Translations under genes and position numbers: made by a program
DNA from: Sorangium cellulosum
Lineage (GTDB): Bacteria > Myxococcota_A > Polyangia > Polyangiales > Polyangiaceae
Length of the DNA: 64,000 nt
Direction of reading: 5' to 3'
NCBI RefSeq assembly: GCF_004135735.1
Contig: NZ_CP012670.1
Coordinates: forward strand, 310,001 to 374,000
Notes under the pieces: generated by a model
What the model was told of the DNA's origin: nothing
The model's database searches: none
What the model saw: only the letters and a program-made list of their open reading frames with translations
In this document: positions 35,669 through 43,713 of the stretch, piece by piece
Layout: the number at the start of each line of letters is the position of its first letter
Numbering within the stretch: the first letter of the stretch is position 1

Positions 35669-36456
35669 GAACCCTCCTCGGCCGGGCGCGGGGCCCGGGG
35701 CTTCTCCGCCTTGCGGAACCGGTGGCTGAACTCCGGATCATAGAGCCGCGAGTCGGCGAAATCCGTGGACGTGAGCACGCGGCCCACCAGGATCATCGAC
35801 TGGCTCTTGATCCCCTCGGCGCGCACCTTCTCGCGGATGTCGGCGAGCGTGCCCCTCACGATCTTCTGATCGGGGCAGCTCGCCTTGTGCACCACCGCGA
35901 CCGGGCAATCGGCGCCATAGGCCGGGATGAGCTGCGCCGTCACGTCCTTGAGCAGCGTGATGCTCAGGAAGAGGCAGAGCGTCGCCTGGTGCTTCGCGAG
36001 CTCCTCCAGCCGCTCGGCCTGTGGCACCGGCGTGCGCCCCTCGGCGCGCGTGAGGATCACGGTCTGGGACAGCTCGGGCAGCGTGAGCTCGCGCCCGAGC
36101 GCCGCCGCCGCCGCGGTGAACGACGAGACGCCCGGGATGATCTCGTACGGGATCCCGAGCGCATCCATCCGCCGCATCTGCTCGGCGGTCGACCCGAACA
36201 GGAGCGGATCGCCCGTGTGCACGCGCGCCACGTCGTGGCCCGCGTCCCTCGCCTCGACGAAGACCTCCACGATCTGATCGAGGGTCATGCCGGACGAGTC
36301 GATGACCCGCGCGTCCGGCCGGGCGGACGCGACGATCTCCCGCGGGACGAGGGAGCCTGTGTACATGACGACGGGGCAGCGGGCGACGAGCCCGGCGCCG
36401 CGCACCGTGATGAGCCCGGGATCGCCCGGGCCCGCGCCGATGATGTAGACACGCAT
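35665..36456 (-). CDS. cobM: Precorrin-4/cobalt-precorrin-4 C11-methyltransferase
   Basis: CobM/CbiF uses SAM to methylate C11 of the tetrapyrrole. The 263-residue protein has the family start 'VYIIGAGPGDPGLITVRGA', 'HTGDPLLFGSTAEQMRRM' (about 80-98), 'YEIIPGVSSFTAAAAALG' (about 103-120) and 'PVAVVHKASCPDQKIVRGTL' (about 185-205). C-terminal 'RLYDPEFSHRFRK' is typical. It follows the unknown 137-aa gene after 9 bases. With CbiD and CbiG present it probably acts on the cobalt-loaded intermediate. Confidence 0.95.
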   Translation of the reverse strand: MRVYIIGAGPGDPGLITVRGAGLVARCPVVMYTGSLVPREIVASARPDARVIDSSGMTLDQIVEVFVEARDAGHDVARVHTGDPLLFGSTAEQMRRMDALGIPYEIIPGVSSFTAAAAALGRELTLPELSQTVILTRAEGRTPVPQAERLEELAKHQATLCLFLSITLLKDVTAQLIPAYGADCPVAVVHKASCPDQKIVRGTLADIREKVRAEGIKSQSMILVGRVLTSTDFADSRLYDPEFSHRFRKAEKPRAPRPAEEGS

Positions 36457-36465
36457 GCGGATCTC

Positions 36466-36879
36466 CTAGAGGCAGCGAAGGACGGTGTCGCGCACGATCT
36501 GCCAGATGGGGTCGGGGATCTCGCCGAGCCAGCGCGCGTCGCGCTCCTCGGGCCCGGGCTCCTCGAGCGGGTCGTCGGGGCTCCACACGAGCCGAAAGAG
36601 CCGGTCGCTCACCGAGCCGTTCCGCTCGATGAGGAAGCGCCGCGCGAGCCGCCGCGCGAGCTCCTCGCCCTCGACGCCGAGCAGCAGCACCGGCGGCGCG
36701 ACCGTCACCTCCCGGAGCGGCGTCAGCCGGACATACGGCGTCTTCAGCGCGTCGATCTCGCCCGGCGGCTCGAACCCGGCCGCCCGGAAGTCGCACGGCA
36801 CCTTGGTGTTGCCGATGAGGTAATAGGCCCCCTCGGTCTCGGCGATCAGCGCGCCAGCGAGCCTCCCCACGCGCGCCAT
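36466..36879 (-). CDS. Uncharacterised protein inside the cobalamin operon
   Basis: A 137-residue soluble protein lodged between cobJ and cobM, with overlap on one side (TGATG with cobJ) and 9 bases on the other. It begins 'MARVGRLAGALIAETEGAYY', continues 'IGNTKVPCDFRAAGFEPPGE' and ends with a helical 'WLGEIPDPIWQIVRDTVLRC'. The sequence shows mixed strands then helices, no signal peptide, no P-loop, no SAM motif and no conserved Cys pair. It does not look like CbiJ/CobK, which is about twice as long. Position and coupling imply a role in corrin synthesis or its regulation, not yet definable. Confidence 0.75.
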   Translation of the reverse strand: MARVGRLAGALIAETEGAYYLIGNTKVPCDFRAAGFEPPGEIDALKTPYVRLTPLREVTVAPPVLLLGVEGEELARRLARRFLIERNGSVSDRLFRLVWSPDDPLEEPGPEERDARWLGEIPDPIWQIVRDTVLRCL

Positions 36880-37721
36880 CAGGCCTCCTCCGCGGCGGCG
36901 CGCTCGTCCGCGACGACCAGCGTGCGCCCCGGCGTCTGTCCCGGGAGCGCGTCCCCATCCCACGTGTACTTGTTGGTATATCCGCGCGGCGTGACCATGT
37001 ATCCCTCGAACAGGAAGGTGTTGCTCGACCCGATGAGCACCGTGGTCAGCATCCCGATCTCGTACTCCAGGAAGTGATCGAGGTCCGTGAGCACGACGTT
37101 CTCCAGCTTGCGGTAGGCGCTCTTCACCAGCGCGACCGGCGTCGTGCCCGCGCGGTGCGCGGCGATGATCTCCTGGGCCCGGACGATCTGGCGCGTGCGC
37201 CGGCCGCTCGCCGGGTTGTAGAGGCCGATGACGAAGTCCGCCGCCGCGGCGGCCTCGATCCGCCGCTCGATGACGGGCCACGGGGTCAACAGATCCGAGA
37301 GCGAGATGGCGCAGAAGTCGTGCCCGAGCGGCGCGCCGACGAGCGACGCGCACGCGTTGAGCGCCGTCATGCCGGGCACGAGGCGGAGCTCGGGCGAGTC
37401 GCCCCGCTTCCAGCCGATCTCCTGGAGCACCTGGAACACGAGCCCGGCCATGCCGTACACGCCCGCGTCGCCCGACGAGATGATCGCGACGCGCGCCCCG
37501 GCCCGCGCCCGCTCCACCGCCGCGCGCGCCCGGCCGATCTCCTCGGTCATGCCCGTCTTGATCACCTCCTTGCCCTCGATGAGGCGCTTCACGAGCCGGA
37601 TGTAGGTCGTGTACCCCACGATGAGGTCCGCCTCGGCGATCGCCCGGAGGGCCGCGGGGGAGGTGTGCTCCTCGGCGCCCGGGCCGATCCCGACGATCGA
37701 CAGGATTCCTTGCTCAGCCAT
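36879..37721 (-). CDS. cobJ: Precorrin-3B C17-methyltransferase (CbiH type)
   Basis: CobJ/CbiH methylates C17 and drives ring contraction. The 280-residue protein has 'LSIVGIGPGAEEHTSPAALR', 'VAIISSGDAGVYGMAGLVF' (about 79-97), 'LVPGMTALNACASLVGAPLG' (about 114-133), 'FCAISLSDLLTPW' and 'IGLYNPASGRRTRQI' (about 166-180). The C-terminal 40 residues ('WDGDALPGQTPGRTLV') exceed the minimal domain but are common in this family. Overlaps cbiG by 8 bases. Confidence 0.95.
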   Translation of the reverse strand: MAEQGILSIVGIGPGAEEHTSPAALRAIAEADLIVGYTTYIRLVKRLIEGKEVIKTGMTEEIGRARAAVERARAGARVAIISSGDAGVYGMAGLVFQVLQEIGWKRGDSPELRLVPGMTALNACASLVGAPLGHDFCAISLSDLLTPWPVIERRIEAAAAADFVIGLYNPASGRRTRQIVRAQEIIAAHRAGTTPVALVKSAYRKLENVVLTDLDHFLEYEIGMLTTVLIGSSNTFLFEGYMVTPRGYTNKYTWDGDALPGQTPGRTLVVADERAAAEEA

Positions 37722-38853
37722 GGCTCTCCTCGACGTTGCGCTTCTCGAACGGGATGCGCGCCACGGCGAGCGTCATGGACCGGCCCACGCCCTCCTCCGT
37801 GTACGCGCGCTTCGGCGCGAGCAGCCGCGCGGCGCCCGCCGCCCTGAGCGCCGCGGGCTCGGCGACGCCCCGGGCGCCGACGTGCTTCTTCACGGTCTCC
37901 GACGGGTTCTCGATCCCCTCGGTCCGGTCGAGCTCCTCGGCCGTGAACGTGACGAGCGGCCACCCCCGCCGCGCCGACAGCGCGAGCAGCGCCTCCTCGT
38001 CGGCCTTCTTGTCGATCGTCGCGATCGCCTTCACCGACCTCGCCGAGAGGCCGTGCTCCGCGAGGAGCCGCTCGACGCCGCGCTCCACCATGGCGAGCGG
38101 CGCCCCGCGGTCGCAGCCGAGGCCGAGGACGAGGCTCTTCGGGCGGTAGACCACGGCGCGCTCCAGGTGCGCGGGGTGCGAGCGCGACAGGTCCCGGTCG
38201 GTCGCGATGAGCAGGATCTCCCAGGCGTCCGGGTCCACGCCGTCGAGCGACGTCGCGTAGCGCACCCCGGGGGGCAGCGGCGTCCCCTCGGGCCAGAACG
38301 ACGGCTCCCCGGTCTCCTGGACGAACAGCACGGGCGCGGCGTTCACGACCGCGGCGCAGCCGCGCGTCACGTTGCGATCCGGATCGTCGAGGGTCCACCC
38401 GAGCTCCCGGCCGAGGATGTCGACCGTCAGCGTGCCGAGCGCGTCGGACGCCGTGGTCACGACCGGCTGCGCGCCGAGCAGCGCGGCCACCCGCTCGGTG
38501 AACGCGTTGCCCCGGCCGACGTGGCCGGAGAGCACGCAGATCGAGAAGCGGGCGGCGTCGTCCACGCACACGACCGCCGGGTCGACCTTCTTGTTCTTGA
38601 GCAGCGGCGCGATCATGCGCACCACGGCGCCGACGCTGATCACGAAGACGTGGCAGTCGTAGGCCGTGAACGCCTCGGTGAGCAGCGGCCCCATCGGCAG
38701 CGGGAGCGGCCTCGCGCCCTCCGGCGCCTCGCCGAAGAGCTTCTGCGACACGAAGAGATCCGCGCCCGGGAGGCCCGGGACGAGCCGGCGCGCGATGTCG
38801 ATCCCGTGGCGCGTGATGGCGTAAACGGCGTACGGCTTACGGGCGGCGCTCAT
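37714..38853 (-). CDS. cbiG: Cobalt-precorrin-5A hydrolase
   Basis: CbiG opens the delta-lactone of cobalt-precorrin-5A and releases acetaldehyde, a step specific to the early-cobalt pathway. The 379-residue protein shows 'AVYAITRHGIDIARRL', 'CHVFVISVGAVVRMIAPLL' (about 67-85), 'DDAARFSICVLSGHVGRGN' (about 97-116), 'TTASDALGTLTVDILG' and the C-terminal domain 'LVLGLGCDRGAPLAMVE' (about 241-257) with 'IATIDKKADEEALLAL'. Full length and no fusion. Its presence is direct evidence for the anaerobic-type route. Confidence 0.95.
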   Translation of the reverse strand: MSAARKPYAVYAITRHGIDIARRLVPGLPGADLFVSQKLFGEAPEGARPLPLPMGPLLTEAFTAYDCHVFVISVGAVVRMIAPLLKNKKVDPAVVCVDDAARFSICVLSGHVGRGNAFTERVAALLGAQPVVTTASDALGTLTVDILGRELGWTLDDPDRNVTRGCAAVVNAAPVLFVQETGEPSFWPEGTPLPPGVRYATSLDGVDPDAWEILLIATDRDLSRSHPAHLERAVVYRPKSLVLGLGCDRGAPLAMVERGVERLLAEHGLSARSVKAIATIDKKADEEALLALSARRGWPLVTFTAEELDRTEGIENPSETVKKHVGARGVAEPAALRAAGAARLLAPKRAYTEEGVGRSMTLAVARIPFEKRNVEESHG

Positions 38854-39659
38854 GCCCCCTCCGATTCGTTGACGGTTCTTGCAAATGCGCCCGGCGACGA
38901 CGCCTCGGCTTCCCCGACGAGCAGCCCGCTCCGCTCCCCGCGCGTGACCACCACCATGGCGAAGCAGTCGCCCCGCTCGCCCTGCGCGGCCCTGAGGTCC
39001 CGCACGATCCGCTGCTCGGGCATGGTCGCCTTCGAGACGAACACCGCCCGCTCGAGCAGGCCCGCGCGCGTGAGCGCCTCGATCACCTTCGGCATCTCCG
39101 GGCCGATCTTCATCAGGACCACGGTGTCGAACCGCGTGAGGACGTCGGTCAGGTCGTCGACGCCGTACGTGGCCGGGAGGATGGCGATCCGCTCCTGTCC
39201 GTCGGCGAGCGACAGCCCGCTCACGGCCGGGACCGCCGTCACCGAGGTGACGCCGGGGACGACCTCGACCTCGAGCCCGGGGAAGCGGCGGAGCGCCTCG
39301 CGGCGGACGTAGACGAACGTGCTGAAGAGCGACGGATCGCCCTCGGTGGCGAACGCGACGGAGAGGCCGCGCGACAGCCGCTCGCCGATCTTCTCGACCG
39401 CCGCGTCAACGTAGGGGCGGACCCGCTCCGGGTCCTTGCTCATGGGGAACGTGAGGAGCAGCCGCTCCTGCTGCGGCCGGGCGCTCGCCTTGCCGATCAC
39501 CGGCTCGAGGATCCGGTACGCCATCGAGGCGCCGAAATCCGAGCTGCGCGGGAGCGCGAGCACGTCGGCGCCCTCCAGCACGCGCACCGCGCGCAGCGTG
39601 AGGAGATCCGGCGCGCCGGGGCCGACCCCCACGCCGTACAGCTTGCCGAGGCCGGTCAT
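38850..39659 (-). CDS. cobI: Precorrin-2/cobalt-precorrin-2 C20-methyltransferase
   Basis: CobI/CbiL methylates C20. The 269-residue protein starts 'KLYGVGVGPGAPDLLTLRAV', has 'VAFATEGDPSLFSTFVYVRR' (about 100-120), 'VEVVPGVTSVTAVPAVSGL' (about 132-150) and 'FDTVVLMKIGPEMPKVIEAL' (about 180-200). The ATG at 39659 overlaps the cbiET stop. Its substrate comes from SUMT and CbiX; SUMT is not in the window. Confidence 0.95.
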   Translation of the reverse strand: MTGLGKLYGVGVGPGAPDLLTLRAVRVLEGADVLALPRSSDFGASMAYRILEPVIGKASARPQQERLLLTFPMSKDPERVRPYVDAAVEKIGERLSRGLSVAFATEGDPSLFSTFVYVRREALRRFPGLEVEVVPGVTSVTAVPAVSGLSLADGQERIAILPATYGVDDLTDVLTRFDTVVLMKIGPEMPKVIEALTRAGLLERAVFVSKATMPEQRIVRDLRAAQGERGDCFAMVVVTRGERSGLLVGEAEASSPGAFARTVNESEGA

Positions 39660-40972
39660 GACGCCTCCGGGGAGGGCTTCGCGCCCCTCGCGCCCTTCGC
39701 CTCGGGCGGCGCAGGCGGGTCCGCCGCCCCCGCCTCCGCCGGCTTGGTCGCGGCGAAGATGTGGATCGGGTTCAGCGCCTCGTAGCGCGTGTACCGCGCG
39801 AGCGGGACGCCGCGCGAGACCGACAGGAGCGTGACCTCGGGGTCGAGCCCACGCGCCTTGAGCACGCGGTACGCCTCGGCGACGTTCTCCAGCGTGATGG
39901 CGTTGACCACGAGCCGGCCGCCCGGCCGCAGCCGGTCGAGCGCCGTGGCGAGGATCTCCTCCATGCTCCCCTTGCTCCCGCCGACGAAGACCGCGTCCGG
40001 GGCCTCGAGCGCCGCGAGCGCCTCGGGCGCGCGGCCCGCGACGACGCGCACGTTGTCGACCCCGTGCGCGCGGACGTTGTCCCGGCAGATCTCCACGCCC
40101 TCCGGGTCGACCTCGACCGCGTAGACGCGCCCGAGCGGGCAGAGCATCGCCGCCTCGATCGAGACCGAGCCCGAGCCGGCGCCGATGTCCCAGACCACGG
40201 CGTCGGGGCGGAGCGCCATCGCGGCGATGGAGAGCGTCCGCACCTCGCGCTTCGTGATCAGGCCGTTCTTCGGCATGCGCTTGGCGAAGGCGTCCTCGTG
40301 CAGGTAGGGGACCTGGGGCGGCGGCCGCCACGCCGGATCGCTCCGGAGGAGCAGGAGCACGTTGAGCGGCCCGATGTCGTCGCACGCCGCGAGCGCGTCG
40401 AGCTCGAACGCGCGCACGCGCTCGCCCGCGCCCGCGAGGCGCTCGCAGACCCACGCCCTCCAGCCCGCGTCGCCGTGCTCGAGGAGCCGCGCCGCGAGCC
40501 GGGCCGGGCCGTTCTCCCGGTCGGTCAGCACCGCGACCTTGGACAGCCGCCGGAGGCGCGTCGCGAACCCCTCGGGCGAGCGGCCATGGACCGAGACGAA
40601 CGCGGCGTCGTCCCACGCGATCCCCGTCCGCGCGAACGCCCACTGGACCGAGCTCAGGCTCGGGATGATCTCGACGTGCTCGGCGCCGAGCTTCTTCACC
40701 ACGAGCGCGCCGATCCCGAAGAACAGCGGGTCGCCCGAGGCGAGGATGCACACGTTCTGCTCGGCCGACAGGCGCTCCACGCGCTCGAGCACCGCGGGCA
40801 GGCCGCCCTTCAGGGCGATCTTCTCGCCGCGGAACTGCGGGAAGAACTCGAGGTGCCGCTCGCCCCCCACGAGCACCTCGGCCCGCGCGACCGCGGACGC
40901 GGCGCGGCTCGACAGGCTCGCGCACCCGTCGTCGCCGAGGCCGACGACGGTGACGGCGCGGCGCGCGCTCAT
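39656..40972 (-). CDS. cobL: Precorrin-6Y/7 C5,15-methyltransferase, CbiE-CbiT fusion
   Basis: A 438-residue fusion. The CbiE part (about 1-205) has 'VTVVGLGDDGCASLSSRAAS', 'ILASGDPLFFGIGALVVKKL' and 'IIPSLSSVQWAFARTGI'. The CbiT part (about 220-415) has a SAM-binding 'VVWDIGAGSGSVSIEAAM' (about 265-282), 'VYAVEVDPEGVEICRDNVR' and 'GRLVVNAITLENVAEA'. Together they methylate C5 and C15 and decarboxylate the C12 acetate. The last 25 residues are Ala/Pro/Lys-rich. Overlaps with both neighbours by 4 bases. Confidence 0.95.
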   Translation of the reverse strand: MSARRAVTVVGLGDDGCASLSSRAASAVARAEVLVGGERHLEFFPQFRGEKIALKGGLPAVLERVERLSAEQNVCILASGDPLFFGIGALVVKKLGAEHVEIIPSLSSVQWAFARTGIAWDDAAFVSVHGRSPEGFATRLRRLSKVAVLTDRENGPARLAARLLEHGDAGWRAWVCERLAGAGERVRAFELDALAACDDIGPLNVLLLLRSDPAWRPPPQVPYLHEDAFAKRMPKNGLITKREVRTLSIAAMALRPDAVVWDIGAGSGSVSIEAAMLCPLGRVYAVEVDPEGVEICRDNVRAHGVDNVRVVAGRAPEALAALEAPDAVFVGGSKGSMEEILATALDRLRPGGRLVVNAITLENVAEAYRVLKARGLDPEVTLLSVSRGVPLARYTRYEALNPIHIFAATKPAEAGAADPPAPPEAKGARGAKPSPEAS

Positions 40973-41709
40973 CGCGCGGCCCCCGCGGGCTGCGCCGGGC
41001 CGGCCGGTTGCGCCGGGCCGGCCGGCTGCGCCGGCTCCGCCGACAGGAGCAGCAGCGCGTGCACGATCGCGACCGCGATCGGGCTCCCCCCCTTGCGCCC
41101 GCGCGCCACGATGGAGGGGAGCCCCGACTCGAGCAGCGCCTCCTTCGACTCGGCCGCGGACACGAAGCCGACCGGCACCCCGATCACGAGCGCCGGCCGC
41201 GCGCCCTCCTCCTGGGCGAGCCGCACGACCTCGAGCAGCGCGGTCGGCGCGTTGCCGATCGCGACGATCGCCCCGTCGAGCAGCCCGAGCCGGTGCGCCT
41301 TGCGCATCGCCTCGATCGCGCGGGTCGAGCCCTTCGCCGACGCGGCCTCGATCACGTCGTCGTCCGAGATGAAGCAATGGATCTTGCAGCCGTACGACGC
41401 GAGCCGCTGCTCGTTCAGGCCGACGCCGATCATCTTCACGTCCACGAGCACCGGCGCGCCGCCCCGGAGCGCCGCGACGCCGCGCGCGATCGCCTCCGGG
41501 TGCAGCCGCATCAGCGACCTGAACTCGAAGTCCGCGGTCGCGTGGATCACCCGGCGGACGACCTGCCACTCCGCGTCCGGGAACCCGTGGTCGCCGGCCT
41601 CTTCATCGATGATCGCGAAGCTCCTGTCCTCGATGCGCCGGCCGAGCGCGGTCATCTGCCGCATGTCGTTCACCGCGCGCGCGTCTTCACCGATCCTGGC
41701 ACCGCTCAT
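40969..41709 (-). CDS. cbiC: Precorrin-8X/cobalt-precorrin-8 methylmutase
   Basis: CbiC/CobH moves the C11 methyl to C12. The 246-residue protein shows 'DEEAGDHGFPDAEWQVVRRV' (about 35-54), 'RVIHATADFEFRSLMRLHP' with the catalytic His (about 53-71), 'VLVDVKMIGVGLNEQRL' (about 86-102), 'AIVAIGNAPTALLEVVRLA' and 'LVIGVPVGFVSAAESKEALL'. The tail is a PAQPAG repeat (about 225-243), an in-frame minisatellite like those in recX and cobO. ATG at 41709 overlaps the cbiD stop. Confidence 0.95.
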   Translation of the reverse strand: MSGARIGEDARAVNDMRQMTALGRRIEDRSFAIIDEEAGDHGFPDAEWQVVRRVIHATADFEFRSLMRLHPEAIARGVAALRGGAPVLVDVKMIGVGLNEQRLASYGCKIHCFISDDDVIEAASAKGSTRAIEAMRKAHRLGLLDGAIVAIGNAPTALLEVVRLAQEEGARPALVIGVPVGFVSAAESKEALLESGLPSIVARGRKGGSPIAVAIVHALLLLSAEPAQPAGPAQPAGPAQPAGAAR

Positions 41710-42839
41710 CGCTCCTCCGCTCTGTCCACGTCGGCGGCGCCCGCCTCGGCCGGGTACCGGCCGAGGAGCGCCCCGTTGAAATCGACCAGGCAGGCGTGCA
41801 CCTCGAGGGCGCCGCCCGCGTGACGCGAGGTGTGCTCGACGACCCGCCGGCAGATCCCCCCGGGCACGCCGGCGAGCCCCTCGCGCTGGCACAGCTCGAG
41901 CACGTGCCGCGCGGTGTTCGCCTGCCGGATCTCGGCGGCGATCTCCGGCCGCGCGCCGAGCTCCTCGGCGATCTGCGCGAGCAGCTCCATGCTCACCTCG
42001 GAGCCGGCGGCGTGCGTCATCATCTTGCCGTCGGCCATCTTCGAGAGCTTGCCCATCATCCCGACGATGATCGCGCGCGCGATCCGCCGCCGCGCCGCGT
42101 GGCGGACGCCGGTGCCGATGAAGTCGCCCACCTGGATGAACGCGTCCTCCGGGAGGTGGGGGTAGAGCTTCATCGCGTAGGCCTCGGACTTGCCGCCCGT
42201 CGTCAGCACGAGCGTGTCCACGCCGCGCTCGGACGCGACGTCGATCGCCTGCACCACGCTCGCGCGGTAGGCGGCGGTCGAGTACGGCTTCACGATCCCG
42301 GTCGTCCCGAGGATCGAGATCCCGCCGAGGAGCCCGAGCCGCGCGTTGGTCGTCTCCTTGGCCATCTCCTCGCCCCGCGGCACGCTGATCGTGACCGTGG
42401 CGCCGGCGAAGCCCGAGCCGCCGAGCTCCTCCAGGACCATCTCGGTGATGTTGCGGCGCGGCACGGGGTTCACGGCCGGCCCGCCGACCGGCAGCCCGAG
42501 CCCCGGCTTGGTGACGACCGCGACCCCGGCGCCGCCGCGGATCTCGACGCCCGGCTCGCGGCGGAGCTCGACCTCGGCGACGAGCTCCGCGCCGTGGGTG
42601 CAGTCGGGATCGTCGCCCGCGTCCTTGATGACGCTGCACGTGGCGCGCGGCCCGTCGCGGTCGCAGCGGTGCAGGGGGAACGTCACCCGCTGGCCGTTGG
42701 GCAGGGTCGTCTCGATGGCGTCGACCGGCGCGCCGCGCACGAGCACGCGCGCGGCCGCCTTCGCCGCGGCGGCCGCGCAGGCGCCCGTCGTGAACCCCTC
42801 GCGTTGCCCTTTCGGGTCCCTCGGCCGGATCTCCGTCAT
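41706..42839 (-). CDS. cbiD: Cobalt-precorrin-5B C1-methyltransferase
   Basis: CbiD methylates C1 in the early-cobalt pathway. The 377-residue protein starts with 'GFTTGACAAAAAKAAARVL' (about 15-33), 'ETTLPNGQRVTFPLH', 'VIKDAGDDPDCTHGAELV' (about 70-87), 'GLGLPVGGPAVNPVPRRN', 'LGGISILGTTGIVKPYS' (about 175-191) and 'FIQVGDFIGTGVRHAARR'. All are standard for the family. The gene follows the FNR-like reductase after 16 bases. Confidence 0.95.
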   Translation of the reverse strand: MTEIRPRDPKGQREGFTTGACAAAAAKAAARVLVRGAPVDAIETTLPNGQRVTFPLHRCDRDGPRATCSVIKDAGDDPDCTHGAELVAEVELRREPGVEIRGGAGVAVVTKPGLGLPVGGPAVNPVPRRNITEMVLEELGGSGFAGATVTISVPRGEEMAKETTNARLGLLGGISILGTTGIVKPYSTAAYRASVVQAIDVASERGVDTLVLTTGGKSEAYAMKLYPHLPEDAFIQVGDFIGTGVRHAARRRIARAIIVGMMGKLSKMADGKMMTHAAGSEVSMELLAQIAEELGARPEIAAEIRQANTARHVLELCQREGLAGVPGGICRRVVEHTSRHAGGALEVHACLVDFNGALLGRYPAEAGAADVDRAEER

Positions 42840-42855
42840 CCTCGCTCCTGAGCGA

Positions 42856-43593
42856 TCACGCCGACTTCTTCAGGGGGTTGTTGAAGAAGCTCTCGAGGAG
42901 CACGCCGCCCTCCGGCGCGCCGAGCGAGACCAGCCGGTCGCGGAGCGGGTAGAGGACGGCGCCGTCGCCCGCGCAGAGGATGGCGTCGCAGGGGCCCGCG
43001 GCGAAGAGCTCGCCGGCGATCGCAGCGGCGCGCGCCGGCCGCTCGGGGTGCCCGACCGGGGGGAAGCCCGAGGCGATCGACAGGTGGGCCGCGGCGGGGA
43101 GGCGATCCCGGACGAACCGCTCGGAGACGAAGTAGGCGTCGGACTCGACGAGCCAGAGCAGGTCGAGCCGCTCCGCGCCCGCGGCGGCCGCGCCGCGCGC
43201 GATCCCGAGCGCGGCGGTGATCCCGGTGTCGGTGGCGACGACGAGCGCGCGCCCGGAGAAGCCGTCCGGGAGCCGCAGCTTGCCCCAGGGGCCGCTCCAC
43301 TCGAGCTCCCCGCCGACCGCGATGTCGCTCAGCACGTTCGAGCCCGGCCCGGCGCCGATCCGCTTGACCGCGATCTCGACGGCGCGCTGCTCGGCGTCGC
43401 TCGAGAGCAGCGAGTAAGCCCGCTTGGCGAGCTTGCCGCCGGGCAAGGTGACCCCGGTGTTGATGATCACGTACTGCCCGCCGGCGAAGCCGAGCGCCGC
43501 GCCGTCCGCGCGCTCGAGGCGGAGCAGCCGGGCGCCCTGCCCGAGCGGCTCCGCGTGGGTGATCCTGATCTTCGCCTTGCCTTGCGTCGTCAT
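42856..43593 (-). CDS. FNR-like flavin/NAD(P) reductase in the cobalamin operon
   Basis: A 245-residue ferredoxin-reductase-type protein. Its FAD-binding barrel contains 'FAGGQYVIINTGV' and 'KRAYSLLSSDAEQRAVEIAV' (RxYS motif, about 58-77), then 'GSNVLSDIAVGGELEWSGPW'; the NAD(P) domain starts 'GRALVVATDTGITAALGIA' (about 112-130) and ends 'CDAILCAGDGAVLYPLRDRL' with 'GVLLESFFNNPLKKSA'. No iron-sulfur ligands are seen. The locus has no CobK/CbiJ, so this protein could be an alternative cobalt-precorrin-6A reductase; equally it could reduce cobalt for CobO. It is the first gene after the RHS insertion. Confidence 0.8.
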   Translation of the reverse strand: MTTQGKAKIRITHAEPLGQGARLLRLERADGAALGFAGGQYVIINTGVTLPGGKLAKRAYSLLSSDAEQRAVEIAVKRIGAGPGSNVLSDIAVGGELEWSGPWGKLRLPDGFSGRALVVATDTGITAALGIARGAAAAGAERLDLLWLVESDAYFVSERFVRDRLPAAAHLSIASGFPPVGHPERPARAAAIAGELFAAGPCDAILCAGDGAVLYPLRDRLVSLGAPEGGVLLESFFNNPLKKSA

Positions 43594-43713
43594 GACGTCA
43601 CTCCTGTCCTCGGGCGTAACGCTGCTGCCGGCGCGGTCGTGCTCGCCGCGTCACAGCTCGCGCGCGTGCCCCGTGGCGTGTTCGCGGCGAGCGGCCCCTT
43701 GCGCATCGTAGGT

